64,000 bases of DNA from Halobacillus dabanensis (GCF_900114165.1 NZ_FOSB01000007.1:62001-126000); one strand, 5' to 3'; shown: positions 25,484-34,266, counted from the first letter of the stretch. The notes: generated by a model not told the origin, from the sequence alone. Made by a program: numbers and translations.

Positions 25484-26320
25484 GTGAAAAAAGGCAGCTT
25501 TTTCTCGCGTTCAATCGTGCGTATCCCATTGATCATATGGTCGTTGGCTGTTTTGTATCCGATTTTTTGGATGGTTTTAGGTGCTTTCAAATCGAATGCG
25601 GAAATTTATGCAAATCCCTGGGGGCTTCCAGAGTCATTCAGCTTTGGAAATTTCGTTGACGCGTGGAGCAACTACAATATCGATAGCAGTGTTTTTAATA
25701 GTTTTATTGTTACAGGTCTAGGAGCGACCTTGACGCTTGCGATGGCGATTCCGACTTCCTATGCTTTGGAACGGATGAGATTCCGGGGCAACCGCCTCTT
25801 GTTCACTTTATATATCTCAGCGATGATGATTCCAATGGTTCTCGGCTGGATTCCGTTGTTCTTTTTACTGATGCAACTGAACCTTCTCGATAATATCTTC
25901 GGATTAAGTATCGTCTACGCGATCAGCCAGCTGCCCTTCAGTATTTTCGTATTGACGAGTTTCATGGCAACTATACCAAAGTCGCTTGAGGAAGCGGCTG
26001 CCATCGATGGCATGTCCCCATATGGGATCTTATGGAAAATAATCACCCCCCTCTCGACAACGGGGATTATCACCGTCACAATTATGAATATGATCCAGTT
26101 TTGGAACGAATATTTTATGGCTCTGATTTTTTTACAAAGCGAAGGGAATTACACACTTGCATTAGCTATCGACTACATCAGCAATGAAACCCAATATACG
26201 AATGCTTGGGGGACGTTATTTGCAAGTCTTGTCATTGCTATTATTCCGGTCATCGTTCTGTACGCAATCTTCCAACGCCGGATTGTGAAGGGAATGACGG
26301 AAGGAGCTATTAAAGGATAA
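25484..26320 (+). CDS. ABC sugar permease, MalG-like
   Basis: 278 residues, six membrane segments, EAA loop LEEAAAIDGMSPYGILWKII (about 168-187). GTG start preceded by GGAGGGGAG. Second membrane subunit of the importer, cotranscribed with the first permease and with the MurR-like regulator that begins 16 bp after its stop. Confidence 0.9.
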   Translation: MKKGSFFSRSIVRIPLIIWSLAVLYPIFWMVLGAFKSNAEIYANPWGLPESFSFGNFVDAWSNYNIDSSVFNSFIVTGLGATLTLAMAIPTSYALERMRFRGNRLLFTLYISAMMIPMVLGWIPLFFLLMQLNLLDNIFGLSIVYAISQLPFSIFVLTSFMATIPKSLEEAAAIDGMSPYGILWKIITPLSTTGIITVTIMNMIQFWNEYFMALIFLQSEGNYTLALAIDYISNETQYTNAWGTLFASLVIAIIPVIVLYAIFQRRIVKGMTEGAIKG

Positions 26321-26336
26321 GAGTGGTGAGGGATAT

Positions 26337-27239
26337 ATGAAAAATTCACTGACGGGCGGGCTTGTAATACTCAATGAAATGAAGGATAAGCTGCCCCCTT
26401 CAGAAAAAAAAATTGCGACATTCATTCTAGATCAGCCGCATGAAGCGATTCACTGCACTGCAACACAATTGGGAGAACTCAGCTCAACGAGTAGTGCAGC
26501 AGTCATTCGATTATGTAAGTCCCTCGGATTGAAGGGATTGCAAGAATTGAAGCTACGGATCTCCGGTGATCTGCAAAAAAAGCCGGAAGTCCGCTACCGG
26601 GATATTCAGCCAGGGGAAGCTTCCGATTCCATCGTGGAAAAGATGACAAACAACAGTTTGCAGGCGATCAAGGAGACGACAGAACTTGTCGATTATCACT
26701 CCCTCTCAAAAGCTGTGGAAGTCTTGAAAGTCGCAGAGAAAATTCATTTTTTCGGTGTAGGTGCTTCAGGGATCATCGCCCAGGATGCTCAACAAAAATT
26801 CTTACGGATGAATAAAGCAACCACGGCTTTTACAGACCTACACAATGCAGCCATGAATATTGCGAACGTAACAGAAAGGGATATTGTCTTCGGCATCTCT
26901 TTTTCAGGGGAGACGTATGAGACGGCGAAGATTATGGAAATCGCTAAAAGTAAGGGAGCGAAGACGATCAGTTTGACGCGATATGGTCAGTCCGCTGTGA
27001 CTGCCTTTGCCGATATTTCTTTATTCATCTCTGCGTCCAGAGAGATTCCGGCCCCTTTCCGGAGTGGAGCTACCTCGTCCCGTCTGGCCCAGTTACATAT
27101 GATCGATATTCTCTTTGTCAACTTGGTCACGAACCAATGGGATGAAGCATCTGATTATTTTAATGAAATCACCGATGTGATGGATTTGTTAAAAGGGACA
27201 GCTGCTCGCCCGAAATCCAGCAAGACGGCAAAACCTTAG
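26337..27239 (+). CDS. RpiR/MurR-family regulator with SIS domain
   Basis: 300 residues: N-terminal RpiR helix-turn-helix (about 1-77, with TSSAAVIRLCKSLGLKGLQELK) and a C-terminal SIS sugar-phosphate-binding domain (about 110-260, FFGVGASGIIAQDAQQKFLRM and GISFSGETYET). MurR of enteric bacteria represses murQP and is relieved by MurNAc-6-phosphate; the position at the end of a murQ operon suggests the same role here. Its binding site was not identified. Ends in a bidirectional terminator shared with the converging nag operon. Confidence 0.88.
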   Translation: MKNSLTGGLVILNEMKDKLPPSEKKIATFILDQPHEAIHCTATQLGELSSTSSAAVIRLCKSLGLKGLQELKLRISGDLQKKPEVRYRDIQPGEASDSIVEKMTNNSLQAIKETTELVDYHSLSKAVEVLKVAEKIHFFGVGASGIIAQDAQQKFLRMNKATTAFTDLHNAAMNIANVTERDIVFGISFSGETYETAKIMEIAKSKGAKTISLTRYGQSAVTAFADISLFISASREIPAPFRSGATSSRLAQLHMIDILFVNLVTNQWDEASDYFNEITDVMDLLKGTAARPKSSKTAKP

Positions 27240-27315
27240 GAAATAATGGTGCTCCGGATGCAAGAAAAGCATAGGTGGGCAATGTCTTGAAGCTATCGAA
27301 TCGATTCCAGATTCC

Positions 27316-27357
27316 AAAAAAGTGCCTGTTCTTTTGATGAAGAACAGCCACTTTTTT
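27316..27357. terminator. Bidirectional terminator between the two amino-sugar operons
   Basis: AAAAAAGTG plus TGTTCTT (27316-27333) pairs with AAGAACA plus CACTTTTTT (27340-27357). It serves the plus-strand regulator gene and, on the other strand, the end of the nag operon. Confidence 0.85.
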
Positions 27358-27372
27358 ATTGGAGATCATAAA

Positions 27373-27417
27373 TGTAAATAAATGTAAGACCTGGTACGTT
27401 AATATTTGGTAGAGTAC
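27373..27417 (-). repeat. GTACCAGGTC repeat, half copy 1
   Basis: TGTAAATAAATGTAAG (27373-27388) followed by ACCTGGTAC and AATATTTGGTAGA. On the minus strand it reads CTACCAAATATT, 3 bases, GTACCAGGTC, then TTACATTTATTTACA. It closely matches the element at 33048-33092, and its first half matches the full palindromic copy at 61297-61346. It lies 10 bp past the stop of the SIS-protein gene. Confidence 0.8.
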
Positions 27418-27426
27418 GACATGGAG

Positions 27427-28143
27427 TTAAAAGGTGATTCTGTCTTTGTACTGTTCTATCATCGCTCTATTATGTTGATCTGCGCCATCAACATTTCCAC
27501 TTTTGAAAACAGGAGCTACCTTCCCTGCTTCCCAAAATGCTTCAATTACGTTTGTCATCAATTCGTGCAACAGGGCTGTGCCCACTACAGAAGATATTGG
27601 AGAAAAACTTGTGTCCATCCCTTCCCGCTTCTCTACCGCGTCTCCTACAGGGACCTTTGTGTCCAGCACAACATCAACAACCGATTCCAGCCGTTTCCCT
27701 GACGGATGTTTGGAAGACTGGCTGCTATTATATTCAAGGGATTGGACAGAGATGACCATGGCCTTTTGAGCTTTACCGAATAACGCTACATCTATCGGTG
27801 CAGGATTACGGCCGGATGTTGAGAAAACGATGACGATATCCTCTTCCCGGATATCTTCCTTTGCCAGATAGGGATAGACAAAACCTTCTGTTCTTTCATT
27901 CCATGTAGATTGAAAAGCTCCTTGATGCAACATTAACGGTTCTATCAAAATCGGCCGGACCGGAGCAAGTCCTCCTGCTCGATAGTAGGCATCCTGAGCA
28001 AGTAAACTCGAATGGCCACATCCGAACAGGTGAATGATTCCTCCATCCATCAATCTTTCTGCCACTTGCCTGCTGACCTCGTGAACTTCCGAACACTCAT
28101 CCAGCTCTTTTAAATGCTGGGTAACCTTTGATAAGTAACTCAT
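27427..28143 (-). CDS. SIS-domain sugar isomerase-like protein (UPF0309 type)
   Basis: 238 residues, a single SIS fold: IHLFGCGHSSLLAQDAYYRAGG (about 36-57) and IVIVFSTSGRNPAPIDVA (about 103-120) are the two sugar-phosphate loops. The group is annotated UPF0309 and has no assigned reaction. AAGGAG is 7 bases before the start. It begins 11 bp after the nagR stop as last gene of the nag operon, so it likely binds or converts an amino-sugar phosphate, for example as an accessory deaminase, isomerase or etherase. Function is not established. Confidence 0.8.
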   Translation of the reverse strand: MSYLSKVTQHLKELDECSEVHEVSRQVAERLMDGGIIHLFGCGHSSLLAQDAYYRAGGLAPVRPILIEPLMLHQGAFQSTWNERTEGFVYPYLAKEDIREEDIVIVFSTSGRNPAPIDVALFGKAQKAMVISVQSLEYNSSQSSKHPSGKRLESVVDVVLDTKVPVGDAVEKREGMDTSFSPISSVVGTALLHELMTNVIEAFWEAGKVAPVFKSGNVDGADQHNRAMIEQYKDRITF

Positions 28144-28154
28144 AGCATTTCTCC

Positions 28155-28880
28155 TTAAGAACGGTGGATTTCACTTATGAATTTATACCGGTCCGCACGG
28201 TATGATGACTTTACGACTTCAAATGGTGTTCCATCCTGCAAAAGGCTTGTACGCTCTATGTGCAGGATCGCTGCAGCTGGAGCGATATCCAAAAGCTCTG
28301 CTTGTTCCTCGTCCGCAATGGTAGCTTCAATGATTTGGGTCGCTTTATGAATCGTATAGTCGTGATTTTCTTCAATATATTCATACAGGGATCCGTAAAC
28401 GTTCTTATCCTTCAAACCCGGAGCGAGGGCGACCGGGATGAATGTTCGTTCGACTGCCATCGGCTGATGGTCGGCATATCGAATCCGATGAATTTCGTAA
28501 ACTTCTCTATTATCCTCAAGAGAAAGCTTCCTTTTAATATCCGCAGGGGGAGGAATGATATTGAACTCGAGCAGTTTGCTGCTTGACTCCATCCCTCTTT
28601 GTTTCATATCTTCTGTAAAACTTGTCATACCTTGGAGTGGCTGTTCAATTTTTTTCTCCGCTACAAACGTCCCTTTCCCTTTTTCCCTGTATAAAAATCC
28701 TTCATTAACGAGGTTGGTGACAGCCTGTCTCACCGTCATCCGGCTAACTTCATAATGCTCACTCAGTTCACGTTCAGAAGGAATGGTTTCTTTTTCAATA
28801 AAAAGGCCGGAATCAATCTTCTGTTTGATATCTTCTTCAATTTGATAATACATCGGAAGTGGCGATTTTTTATCCACCAT
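28155..28880 (-). CDS. nagR: GntR-family repressor NagR (HutC subfamily)
   Basis: 241 residues: winged-helix GntR domain (about 1-75, PSERELSEHYEVSRMTVRQAVTNL) and a UTRA effector domain (about 90-235). The Bacillus orthologue YvoA/NagR represses nag genes and is released by GlcN-6-P or GlcNAc-6-P. It overlaps the nagB 3' end by 11 bp. A dre-type site upstream of nagE (32784-32800) is its predicted operator, controlling its own operon. Confidence 0.93.
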   Translation of the reverse strand: MVDKKSPLPMYYQIEEDIKQKIDSGLFIEKETIPSERELSEHYEVSRMTVRQAVTNLVNEGFLYREKGKGTFVAEKKIEQPLQGMTSFTEDMKQRGMESSSKLLEFNIIPPPADIKRKLSLEDNREVYEIHRIRYADHQPMAVERTFIPVALAPGLKDKNVYGSLYEYIEENHDYTIHKATQIIEATIADEEQAELLDIAPAAAILHIERTSLLQDGTPFEVVKSSYRADRYKFISEIHRS

Positions 28881-29613
28881 TGGTTTCCCCTTTCATCCCA
28901 TAAGCTGCTTTATCCATCACTAGTGTAACATGGGGATGGGACCACAGGGCTGATGCAGGGAAATTCACATCCTCTCCACCTTGCAGTAATCGCTTGATCG
29001 CACCCGCTTTCTTTTCTCCAGAAGCGAGCAGCAAAATCCGCTGACTTTTTAATATAGAACGAATTCCCATGGTAATGGCATGGCTAGGTACTTCTTCCTC
29101 ACTGGCAAAAAAGCGGGCATTGGCAGATCTGGTGGATTCCGTCAATTCGACGATATGGGTTTCCCCTTCCTTATCACTGCCAGGCTCGTTGAATCCGATG
29201 TGACCATTCTCACCGATACCGAGCAGCTGTAAATCCGGGGGACCGATCGCTTCGATCAACGCTTCGTAACGTCTGCACTCTTCTTCCAGATTCTCCGCCC
29301 TGCCATCTGGTATATGGGTGCGTGCTTCTGAGATATTGATGGCATCGAACAATTCTCTTTTCATGAACTGGCGATAGCTTTGAGGATGAGAAGGTGCGAG
29401 ACCGATATATTCATCTAAATTCAATGTCGACACATCACTGAAGTCAATTTCCCCTTCCCTATTCGCCTTAATAAGTTCACGATAAATTCCAAGGGGAGTC
29501 CCCCCAGTGGCAAGCCCCAACACAGACTCAGGATTCATACGTACTTGTTCAACGATTAAATCGCTCGCACGCTGACTGAGTTGTTCATAATCCTCAACGA
29601 TTATCATTTCCAT
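28870..29613 (-). CDS. nagB: Glucosamine-6-phosphate deaminase
   Basis: 247 residues. GLATGGTPLGIYREL (phosphate loop, about 36-50), STLNLDEYIGL with the catalytic Asp, and LLGIGENGHIGFNEPGS with the ring-opening His identify NagB. It converts GlcN-6-P to fructose-6-P and ammonia, the last step of this pathway. ATG 29613 has AGGAGG 7 bases upstream; the earlier ATG at 29619 is too close. It overlaps nagA by 20 bp and nagR by 11 bp. Confidence 0.95.
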   Translation of the reverse strand: MEMIIVEDYEQLSQRASDLIVEQVRMNPESVLGLATGGTPLGIYRELIKANREGEIDFSDVSTLNLDEYIGLAPSHPQSYRQFMKRELFDAINISEARTHIPDGRAENLEEECRRYEALIEAIGPPDLQLLGIGENGHIGFNEPGSDKEGETHIVELTESTRSANARFFASEEEVPSHAITMGIRSILKSQRILLLASGEKKAGAIKRLLQGGEDVNFPASALWSHPHVTLVMDKAAYGMKGETNGG

Positions 29614-30784
29614 CTTCATTCCTCCTATCATAAGCGATCGTTCCACCGCAAATGGTCATCAGGACCTGTGCATTTTCATCCAGCAAAACAAGGTCAGCAT
29701 CTTTTCCGACGGCTATGGTGCCTTTACGGTCGAGCATTCCTGTTTGCTTCGCCGCATTTGTTGAGGTGATCCTGACAAAGTCCTGCCAGCCAAGCTTCAT
29801 TGCTTTTTTCATATGGAAAGCCGCTTCCTCCAACCGAAGGATACTGCCAGCAAGGGTGCCATCAGACAAACGCGCTTCCTTCCCGAGAACTTCGACCGGT
29901 TGACCGCCAAGATCATAAGTCCCCTCTGGAAGACACTTCGCACGCATAGCATCCGTAATCAAGACCGTCCGCTCCGAACCGATCAACTGATAAGCTGTCT
30001 CGACAGCTTCCTTGCGAACATGAATATAATCGACAATCATCTCCACCTTCAGCTTCTCGTTGTGAAAAGCAGCTCCGACGATACCCGGATCACGGTGGTG
30101 GAATCCGCTCATTTGATTGAATAGATGAGTGACATGGCTTGCACCGTGCTCGACAGCTCTGTTCGCCTCGTCAAAAGTTGCAGAGCTGTGACCGATGGAA
30201 GCAGTCACCCCTTTGTTCGACAGATGCTGGAAAAATTCATAACCACCTTCGACCTCCGGTGCGGCTGTCACTAAGCGGATCTGATCCCCACTCTCCTCTT
30301 GCCATTCATCGAATTGCTGTACAGATGGAAGCAAAATGTGGGCGAGCGGCTGGGCTCCTGCTTTCTCTTCTGATATAAAGGGGCCTTCGAGATGGACCCC
30401 TAGTACTTCTGCTTCCCCTGTTTGTTTTTGCTTTTTTATATAGTCACCGATGTTGGTAAGAGCAGCTGAAATGGCTTCTGTAGATTGAGTCATCGTTGTT
30501 GCCAGAAAACTTGTCGTCCCTTCTTCTGGTAACTTCGTTGCCATTCCACTTAAAGCCTCCGCTGTCGCATCCATCACATCATGGCCATTAGCCCCGTGGA
30601 TGTGCAGGTCAATAAAACCAGGAACGAGCGTCATTCCTTTTCCATCTATCATTTCCGTTGCCTGTTCAGAAGGGGCTTGTAAAATAGCATGGATTTTTCC
30701 ATCTTTCACTTGAACGGTACCTGATGGAATCGTCTCTGATTCTGCAATGATCTGGACATTAGTGATTTCCAAAACATCTCCCAT
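29594..30784 (-). CDS. nagA: N-acetylglucosamine-6-phosphate deacetylase
   Basis: 396 residues of the amidohydrolase family. Metal-binding HIH at 61-63 (FIDLHIHGANGHD), LGVHLEGPFIS, GHSSATF and HLFNQMSGFHHRDPG follow in the usual order, with the catalytic Asp in VLITDAM. It removes acetate from GlcNAc-6-P produced by NagE or by MurQ. AAGGAGG is 8 bases before the start; 18 bp after nagE. Confidence 0.95.
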   Translation of the reverse strand: MGDVLEITNVQIIAESETIPSGTVQVKDGKIHAILQAPSEQATEMIDGKGMTLVPGFIDLHIHGANGHDVMDATAEALSGMATKLPEEGTTSFLATTMTQSTEAISAALTNIGDYIKKQKQTGEAEVLGVHLEGPFISEEKAGAQPLAHILLPSVQQFDEWQEESGDQIRLVTAAPEVEGGYEFFQHLSNKGVTASIGHSSATFDEANRAVEHGASHVTHLFNQMSGFHHRDPGIVGAAFHNEKLKVEMIVDYIHVRKEAVETAYQLIGSERTVLITDAMRAKCLPEGTYDLGGQPVEVLGKEARLSDGTLAGSILRLEEAAFHMKKAMKLGWQDFVRITSTNAAKQTGMLDRKGTIAVGKDADLVLLDENAQVLMTICGGTIAYDRRNEDGNDNR

Positions 30785-30802
30785 CTTGTTTGCCTCCTTC
30801 TA

Positions 30803-32713
30803 TTAATTGATCGTCACAATACCTGTCTCTCCAAGTTTCATTTTTCCTTTTTTGTGAACCTCCACTGTTTCACTTTCCAAGTTTGTAAAAATAACCGGCG
30901 TTATGATGGAAGGTGCTTCTGCAGACACTTTTTCTAAATCCACGCGTAATAGCGGGTCACCTTTCTTCACCTGTTGTCCTGCATCCACGAGGGTTTCAAA
31001 TCCATTCCCCTTTAATTTCACCGTATCAAGTCCAACATGAATCAAAATTTCCAATCCATCATTGTTTTCAATTCCGATCGCGTGTTTCGTTGGAAAGACA
31101 TTGACGATTTTTCCGTCCACAGGAGAATGGAACACATCACCTGTTGGGTTCACTGCAAATCCTTGTCCCATCATTCCTTCAGCAAACACTTGATCAGGGA
31201 CTTCGGCAAGAGATATAACTTCTCCTTCTACCAGCATAACAAATTCCTCTGCTTTTAACGTTCTCAAACTGGCAGGGGCTTCTCCCTCTTCCACACTTTC
31301 GTCTGACTCAGGCGGCTGTTCAGGAATGCCATGGTCCATTTGTTTTTGGATCGCTGTGGCTAAAAACTCTACAGTCGTTCCGACAACGACCTGTAAGTTG
31401 TTTTTTCCGACTTTCATGACTCCCCTCGATCCAAGGCGTTTCAATGCTTTTTCGTCCACTACGTCGCGATTTTCCATTTGCATACGCAATCGTGTCGTAC
31501 AATAATCGAGCGATTTAATGTTTTCTCTTCCGCCAAGTGCTTGAAGATATTTAGTAGCTTTCGCTTCATAACCAGTACTTCCATCGGTCGTGTCCTCGTC
31601 TGCTAGCTCATCGTCATCTTCACGGCCCGGTGTTTTCAAATCCAATTTGACGATCAGGAAATAGAAAACGACAAAGTAAATGACACCCATGAATATTCCG
31701 ATTCCAAGTAATAACAGTGGGTTTTGGGCGATATTAAAGTTTAAAACATAGTCGATCAACCCAGCAGAGAAACCGAAACCATGACGGACATCAAGCACAA
31801 AGGCCAGAACCATCGCGACACCAGTCAGAATAGAGTGAACAACATAAAGGAGTGGAGACAAGAACATGAAAGAGAATTCAATCGGTTCCGTTACTCCTGT
31901 AATGAAAGAGGTCAAAGCTATACTGAGCAACATGCCTCCGACTGCCGCTTTGCGATGTTTTTTCGCTGCCATATACATAGCTAGACACGCAGCAGGAAGA
32001 CCGAACATCATGATCGGGAAGAATCCTGCTAGGAAGTACCCGGCATTTGGGTCTCCGTTCAAGAAGCGATTGATCTCTCCCCGGACCACATCACCTGCAC
32101 CTGTATTAAATGTGCCAAAATCGAACCAGATAAAGGTATTGATCACATGGTGCAAACCGACCGGAATCAACAGACGGTTCAATACACCGTAAACACCGAC
32201 CCCTAATTCTCCGGCATTCAACATCCAATTGGTCGTTGCATCAAGCGCATATTGTGGGTAGACCCATAAATATCCAAATACGAAAGCTAAAATGACCATT
32301 GCCCCTGATGTGATGATCGGAACGAATCTTTTTCCTCCAAAAAAGGAAAGGAAGTCAGGGAATTTCACATCATGGAAGCGGTTGTAAAGCATTCCGCCAA
32401 CAACTCCGGCAATGACACCGGCAAACACACCCATTTCGACTTCGTCATTGATGGATTCGATTCCATTCGTTAGTACCAAATAACCAATGGCACCTGCGAG
32501 AGCGGCCGCCCCGCTGCCATCCTTAGCAAATCCCATAGCTATACCAATAGCAAAAATAAGAGCCAAATTCTCTAATATCCCATTACCCGCAGCTGTCATG
32601 AATGGAATATCAAGCATATCTTCCATTCCGAGTCTTACCAATAACGCTGCTGCTGGTAAGGTTGCAATCGGGAACATCAAGGACTTCCCGATTTTCTGTA
32701 AAAAGTTCAGCAT
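30803..32713 (-). CDS. nagE: PTS N-acetylglucosamine transporter EIICBA
   Basis: 636 residues with fused domains: EIIC membrane domain (about 1-360), EIIB with phospho-Cys405 (LDYCTTRLRMQ), and EIIA (about 495-636) with His544 and phospho-His559 (LIHVGLDTVKL). It imports and phosphorylates GlcNAc. The longer frame opening at 32767 is rejected because AAGGAGG is 9 bases before ATG 32713. First gene of nagE-nagA-nagB-nagR-SIS. Control by NagR (dre) and probably CcpA (cre) is visible upstream. Bacillus subtilis NagP lacks the EIIA domain, so this fused form is self-contained. Confidence 0.95.
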   Translation of the reverse strand: MLNFLQKIGKSLMFPIATLPAAALLVRLGMEDMLDIPFMTAAGNGILENLALIFAIGIAMGFAKDGSGAAALAGAIGYLVLTNGIESINDEVEMGVFAGVIAGVVGGMLYNRFHDVKFPDFLSFFGGKRFVPIITSGAMVILAFVFGYLWVYPQYALDATTNWMLNAGELGVGVYGVLNRLLIPVGLHHVINTFIWFDFGTFNTGAGDVVRGEINRFLNGDPNAGYFLAGFFPIMMFGLPAACLAMYMAAKKHRKAAVGGMLLSIALTSFITGVTEPIEFSFMFLSPLLYVVHSILTGVAMVLAFVLDVRHGFGFSAGLIDYVLNFNIAQNPLLLLGIGIFMGVIYFVVFYFLIVKLDLKTPGREDDDELADEDTTDGSTGYEAKATKYLQALGGRENIKSLDYCTTRLRMQMENRDVVDEKALKRLGSRGVMKVGKNNLQVVVGTTVEFLATAIQKQMDHGIPEQPPESDESVEEGEAPASLRTLKAEEFVMLVEGEVISLAEVPDQVFAEGMMGQGFAVNPTGDVFHSPVDGKIVNVFPTKHAIGIENNDGLEILIHVGLDTVKLKGNGFETLVDAGQQVKKGDPLLRVDLEKVSAEAPSIITPVIFTNLESETVEVHKKGKMKLGETGIVTIN

Positions 32714-32744
32714 GTTGTAGATCCTCCTTGTTTTTAATCTTTGA

Positions 32745-32758
32745 TGAAAACGGTTTAT
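32745..32758. promoter_or_regulatory. Candidate cre site upstream of nagE
   Basis: TGAAAACGGTTTAT matches the CcpA cre pattern except for the final two bases. It lies about 35 bp upstream of the nagE start and downstream of the promoter, a road-block position. Confidence 0.45.
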
Positions 32759-32783
32759 TAAATTCAATGTATCATCTATCTAT

Positions 32784-32800
32784 CTAGTTGTCTATACCAG
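32784..32800 (-). promoter_or_regulatory. NagR (dre) operator overlapping an extended -10 promoter of nagE
   Basis: The minus strand reads CTGGTATAGACAACTAG, matching the dre site known for Bacillus NagR/YvoA (TGGTATAGACAACT). The same bases contain TGGTATAGA, an extended -10; CTGACA lies 19 bp further upstream. Repressor binding would cover the -10. Confidence 0.85.
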
Positions 32801-32969
32801 TATGCAGGAAAGTTATGTCAGTGCCCGTCCCCCTCTACGTTATCGAAGTGTAGGAGGGTTTCTTAATGATTTGCCACGGATAGTATGTCCTATTTTTCCG
32901 TAATAAATGACTACAAACTTACAAAATTAAAAGGAATTTAAGAATTCTATTTTTTAAAAAGTCCAAAAG

Positions 32970-33012
32970 AAAAGCGCAGTACCAATGATTAAGCCATTGA
33001 TCCACGCTTTTT
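32970..33012 (-). terminator. Terminator downstream of alr
   Basis: AAAGCG and CAATG (32971-32987) pair with CATTG and CGCTTT (32995-33010), with an internal mismatch; on the minus strand the hairpin is followed by TTTTCTTTT. About 80 bp past the alr stop. The gap 32714-33088 otherwise holds the nagE promoter, a short CCTCTAC/GTAGGAGG hairpin near 32830-32860 and the repeat at 33048. Confidence 0.6.
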
Positions 33013-33047
33013 CAATCCCGATATCATTTCTTCCTTATCACCTCAAT

Positions 33048-33092
33048 TGTAAATAAATGTAAGGCTTGGTACAGAAATATCTGGTAGGTTAC
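33048..33092 (-). repeat. GTACCAGGTC repeat, half copy 2
   Basis: TGTAAATAAATGTAAG (33048-33063) followed by GCTTGGTAC and AATATCTGGTAGG. The first 16 bases are identical to the copy at 27373. It reaches into the alr stop codon (33089-33091), so the repeat supplies the gene's end or was inserted right against it. Confidence 0.75.
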
Positions 33093-34207
33093 ACGTATTT
33101 CCTTGGGACGCGTGGACCGATTTGGCAGGTGATTTCGTAATGGATGGTGTGGAGCTGATCGGCGACTTCCTGGAGAGGAATGTGACCTTCTTCCGGGTCT
33201 CCAAAGAAGGTATAGACAGCATCCCTGCTAGATTTCACTACAGAACTTACATCAATCATTGTTTGATCCATACATACTTTCCCTACAATGGGTGCTCTTT
33301 GGCCATTTCGGACTACATGGCCTTGATTGGAAAGAGCACGGGGAAGACCATCTCCATAGCCGATAGGAACGGTCGCCACTTCTATCGGTTGTTTTGGTTC
33401 ATAGGACCTTCCATAGCTGATCGGTTCCCCAGGATAGACTGTTTTAATCATGACAGGCTTCGTTTTCAGGCTCATCACTTGATGGAGGGAAATCCATTTC
33501 TTCATATGTTCCCCGGGATAGAGGCCATACAAGCTGATCCCTACCCTTACCATATCCATGTGCATATGTGGGAAGGCGATCGTTGCCGCACTATTACAAC
33601 AGTGGACAATGGGTATTTCCCCATGGATGTTTTCCACCTCTTCCACTACAGACAAAAAGTGGTGAAATTGCTGTTCTGTATAAGCGGGATCTTCATTATC
33701 GGCATCAGAAAAATGGGTAAAAACCCCTTCTACATGTACATAAGAGGATGAGTTTTTTTCTAAAAGTTGCAGGATATCTTCCCCTCTTTTCAGTCCAATC
33801 CGATGCATACCGCTATCTACTTTAATATGTATCTTCACCTCCTTCTGCTTTTCTTCCGCTGCACGGATCACTTCTTCCATGATTTCCTCTGAAAAAACAG
33901 TCAAAGTAAGGTCATGATCAACGGCCTCATGAACGGCTTCTTTAGGGGTATAGCCAAAAATAAGAATCGGTACGTCCATGCCCGCTTTTCTTAACTCCAT
34001 AGCTTCTTCCATGATAGCTACACCTAAACGGTTGGCCCCTGCCCTAACCATCAATTCTGCACACGGAACCAGTCCATGGCCATAGGCATCTGCTTTGACC
34101 ACACCCATCAACTGACATTCGTCATTAATATAATCTTTGAACGCTTTTACATTATTGCTGAGAGCTTCCAGGGACACTTCGGCCCATGTGGGACGGTAGT
34201 CGGTCAT
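33089..34207 (-). CDS. alr: Alanine racemase
   Basis: 372 residues, fold III PLP enzyme. PLP Lys38 is in VVKADAYGHG, the phosphate site includes VRVGISLYGLYPG, and the second catalytic Tyr is in ISYGRSY near residue 265. It interconverts L- and D-alanine for wall synthesis, or for D-alanine catabolism when paired with alanine dehydrogenase, as here. Ribosome site AGGAG. It follows ald, separated by a hairpin. Because adeR and ald are adjacent, a catabolic role is as likely as a biosynthetic one. Confidence 0.93.
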   Translation of the reverse strand: MTDYRPTWAEVSLEALSNNVKAFKDYINDECQLMGVVKADAYGHGLVPCAELMVRAGANRLGVAIMEEAMELRKAGMDVPILIFGYTPKEAVHEAVDHDLTLTVFSEEIMEEVIRAAEEKQKEVKIHIKVDSGMHRIGLKRGEDILQLLEKNSSSYVHVEGVFTHFSDADNEDPAYTEQQFHHFLSVVEEVENIHGEIPIVHCCNSAATIAFPHMHMDMVRVGISLYGLYPGEHMKKWISLHQVMSLKTKPVMIKTVYPGEPISYGRSYEPKQPIEVATVPIGYGDGLPRALSNQGHVVRNGQRAPIVGKVCMDQTMIDVSSVVKSSRDAVYTFFGDPEEGHIPLQEVADQLHTIHYEITCQIGPRVPRKYV

Positions 34208-34233
34208 GATGATCTTCTCCTCTCTATAAAGAA

Positions 34234-34258
34234 AGCTCCCCCATGAATTTGGAGGAGC
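34234..34258 (-). terminator. Hairpin between ald and alr
   Basis: GCTCCCCC (34235-34242) pairs with GGAGGAGC (34251-34258) imperfectly; on the minus strand it is followed by TTTCTTTAT. A leaky terminator after ald is likely, leaving partial read-through into alr. Confidence 0.55.
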
Positions 34259-34266
34259 GGGTTTGA

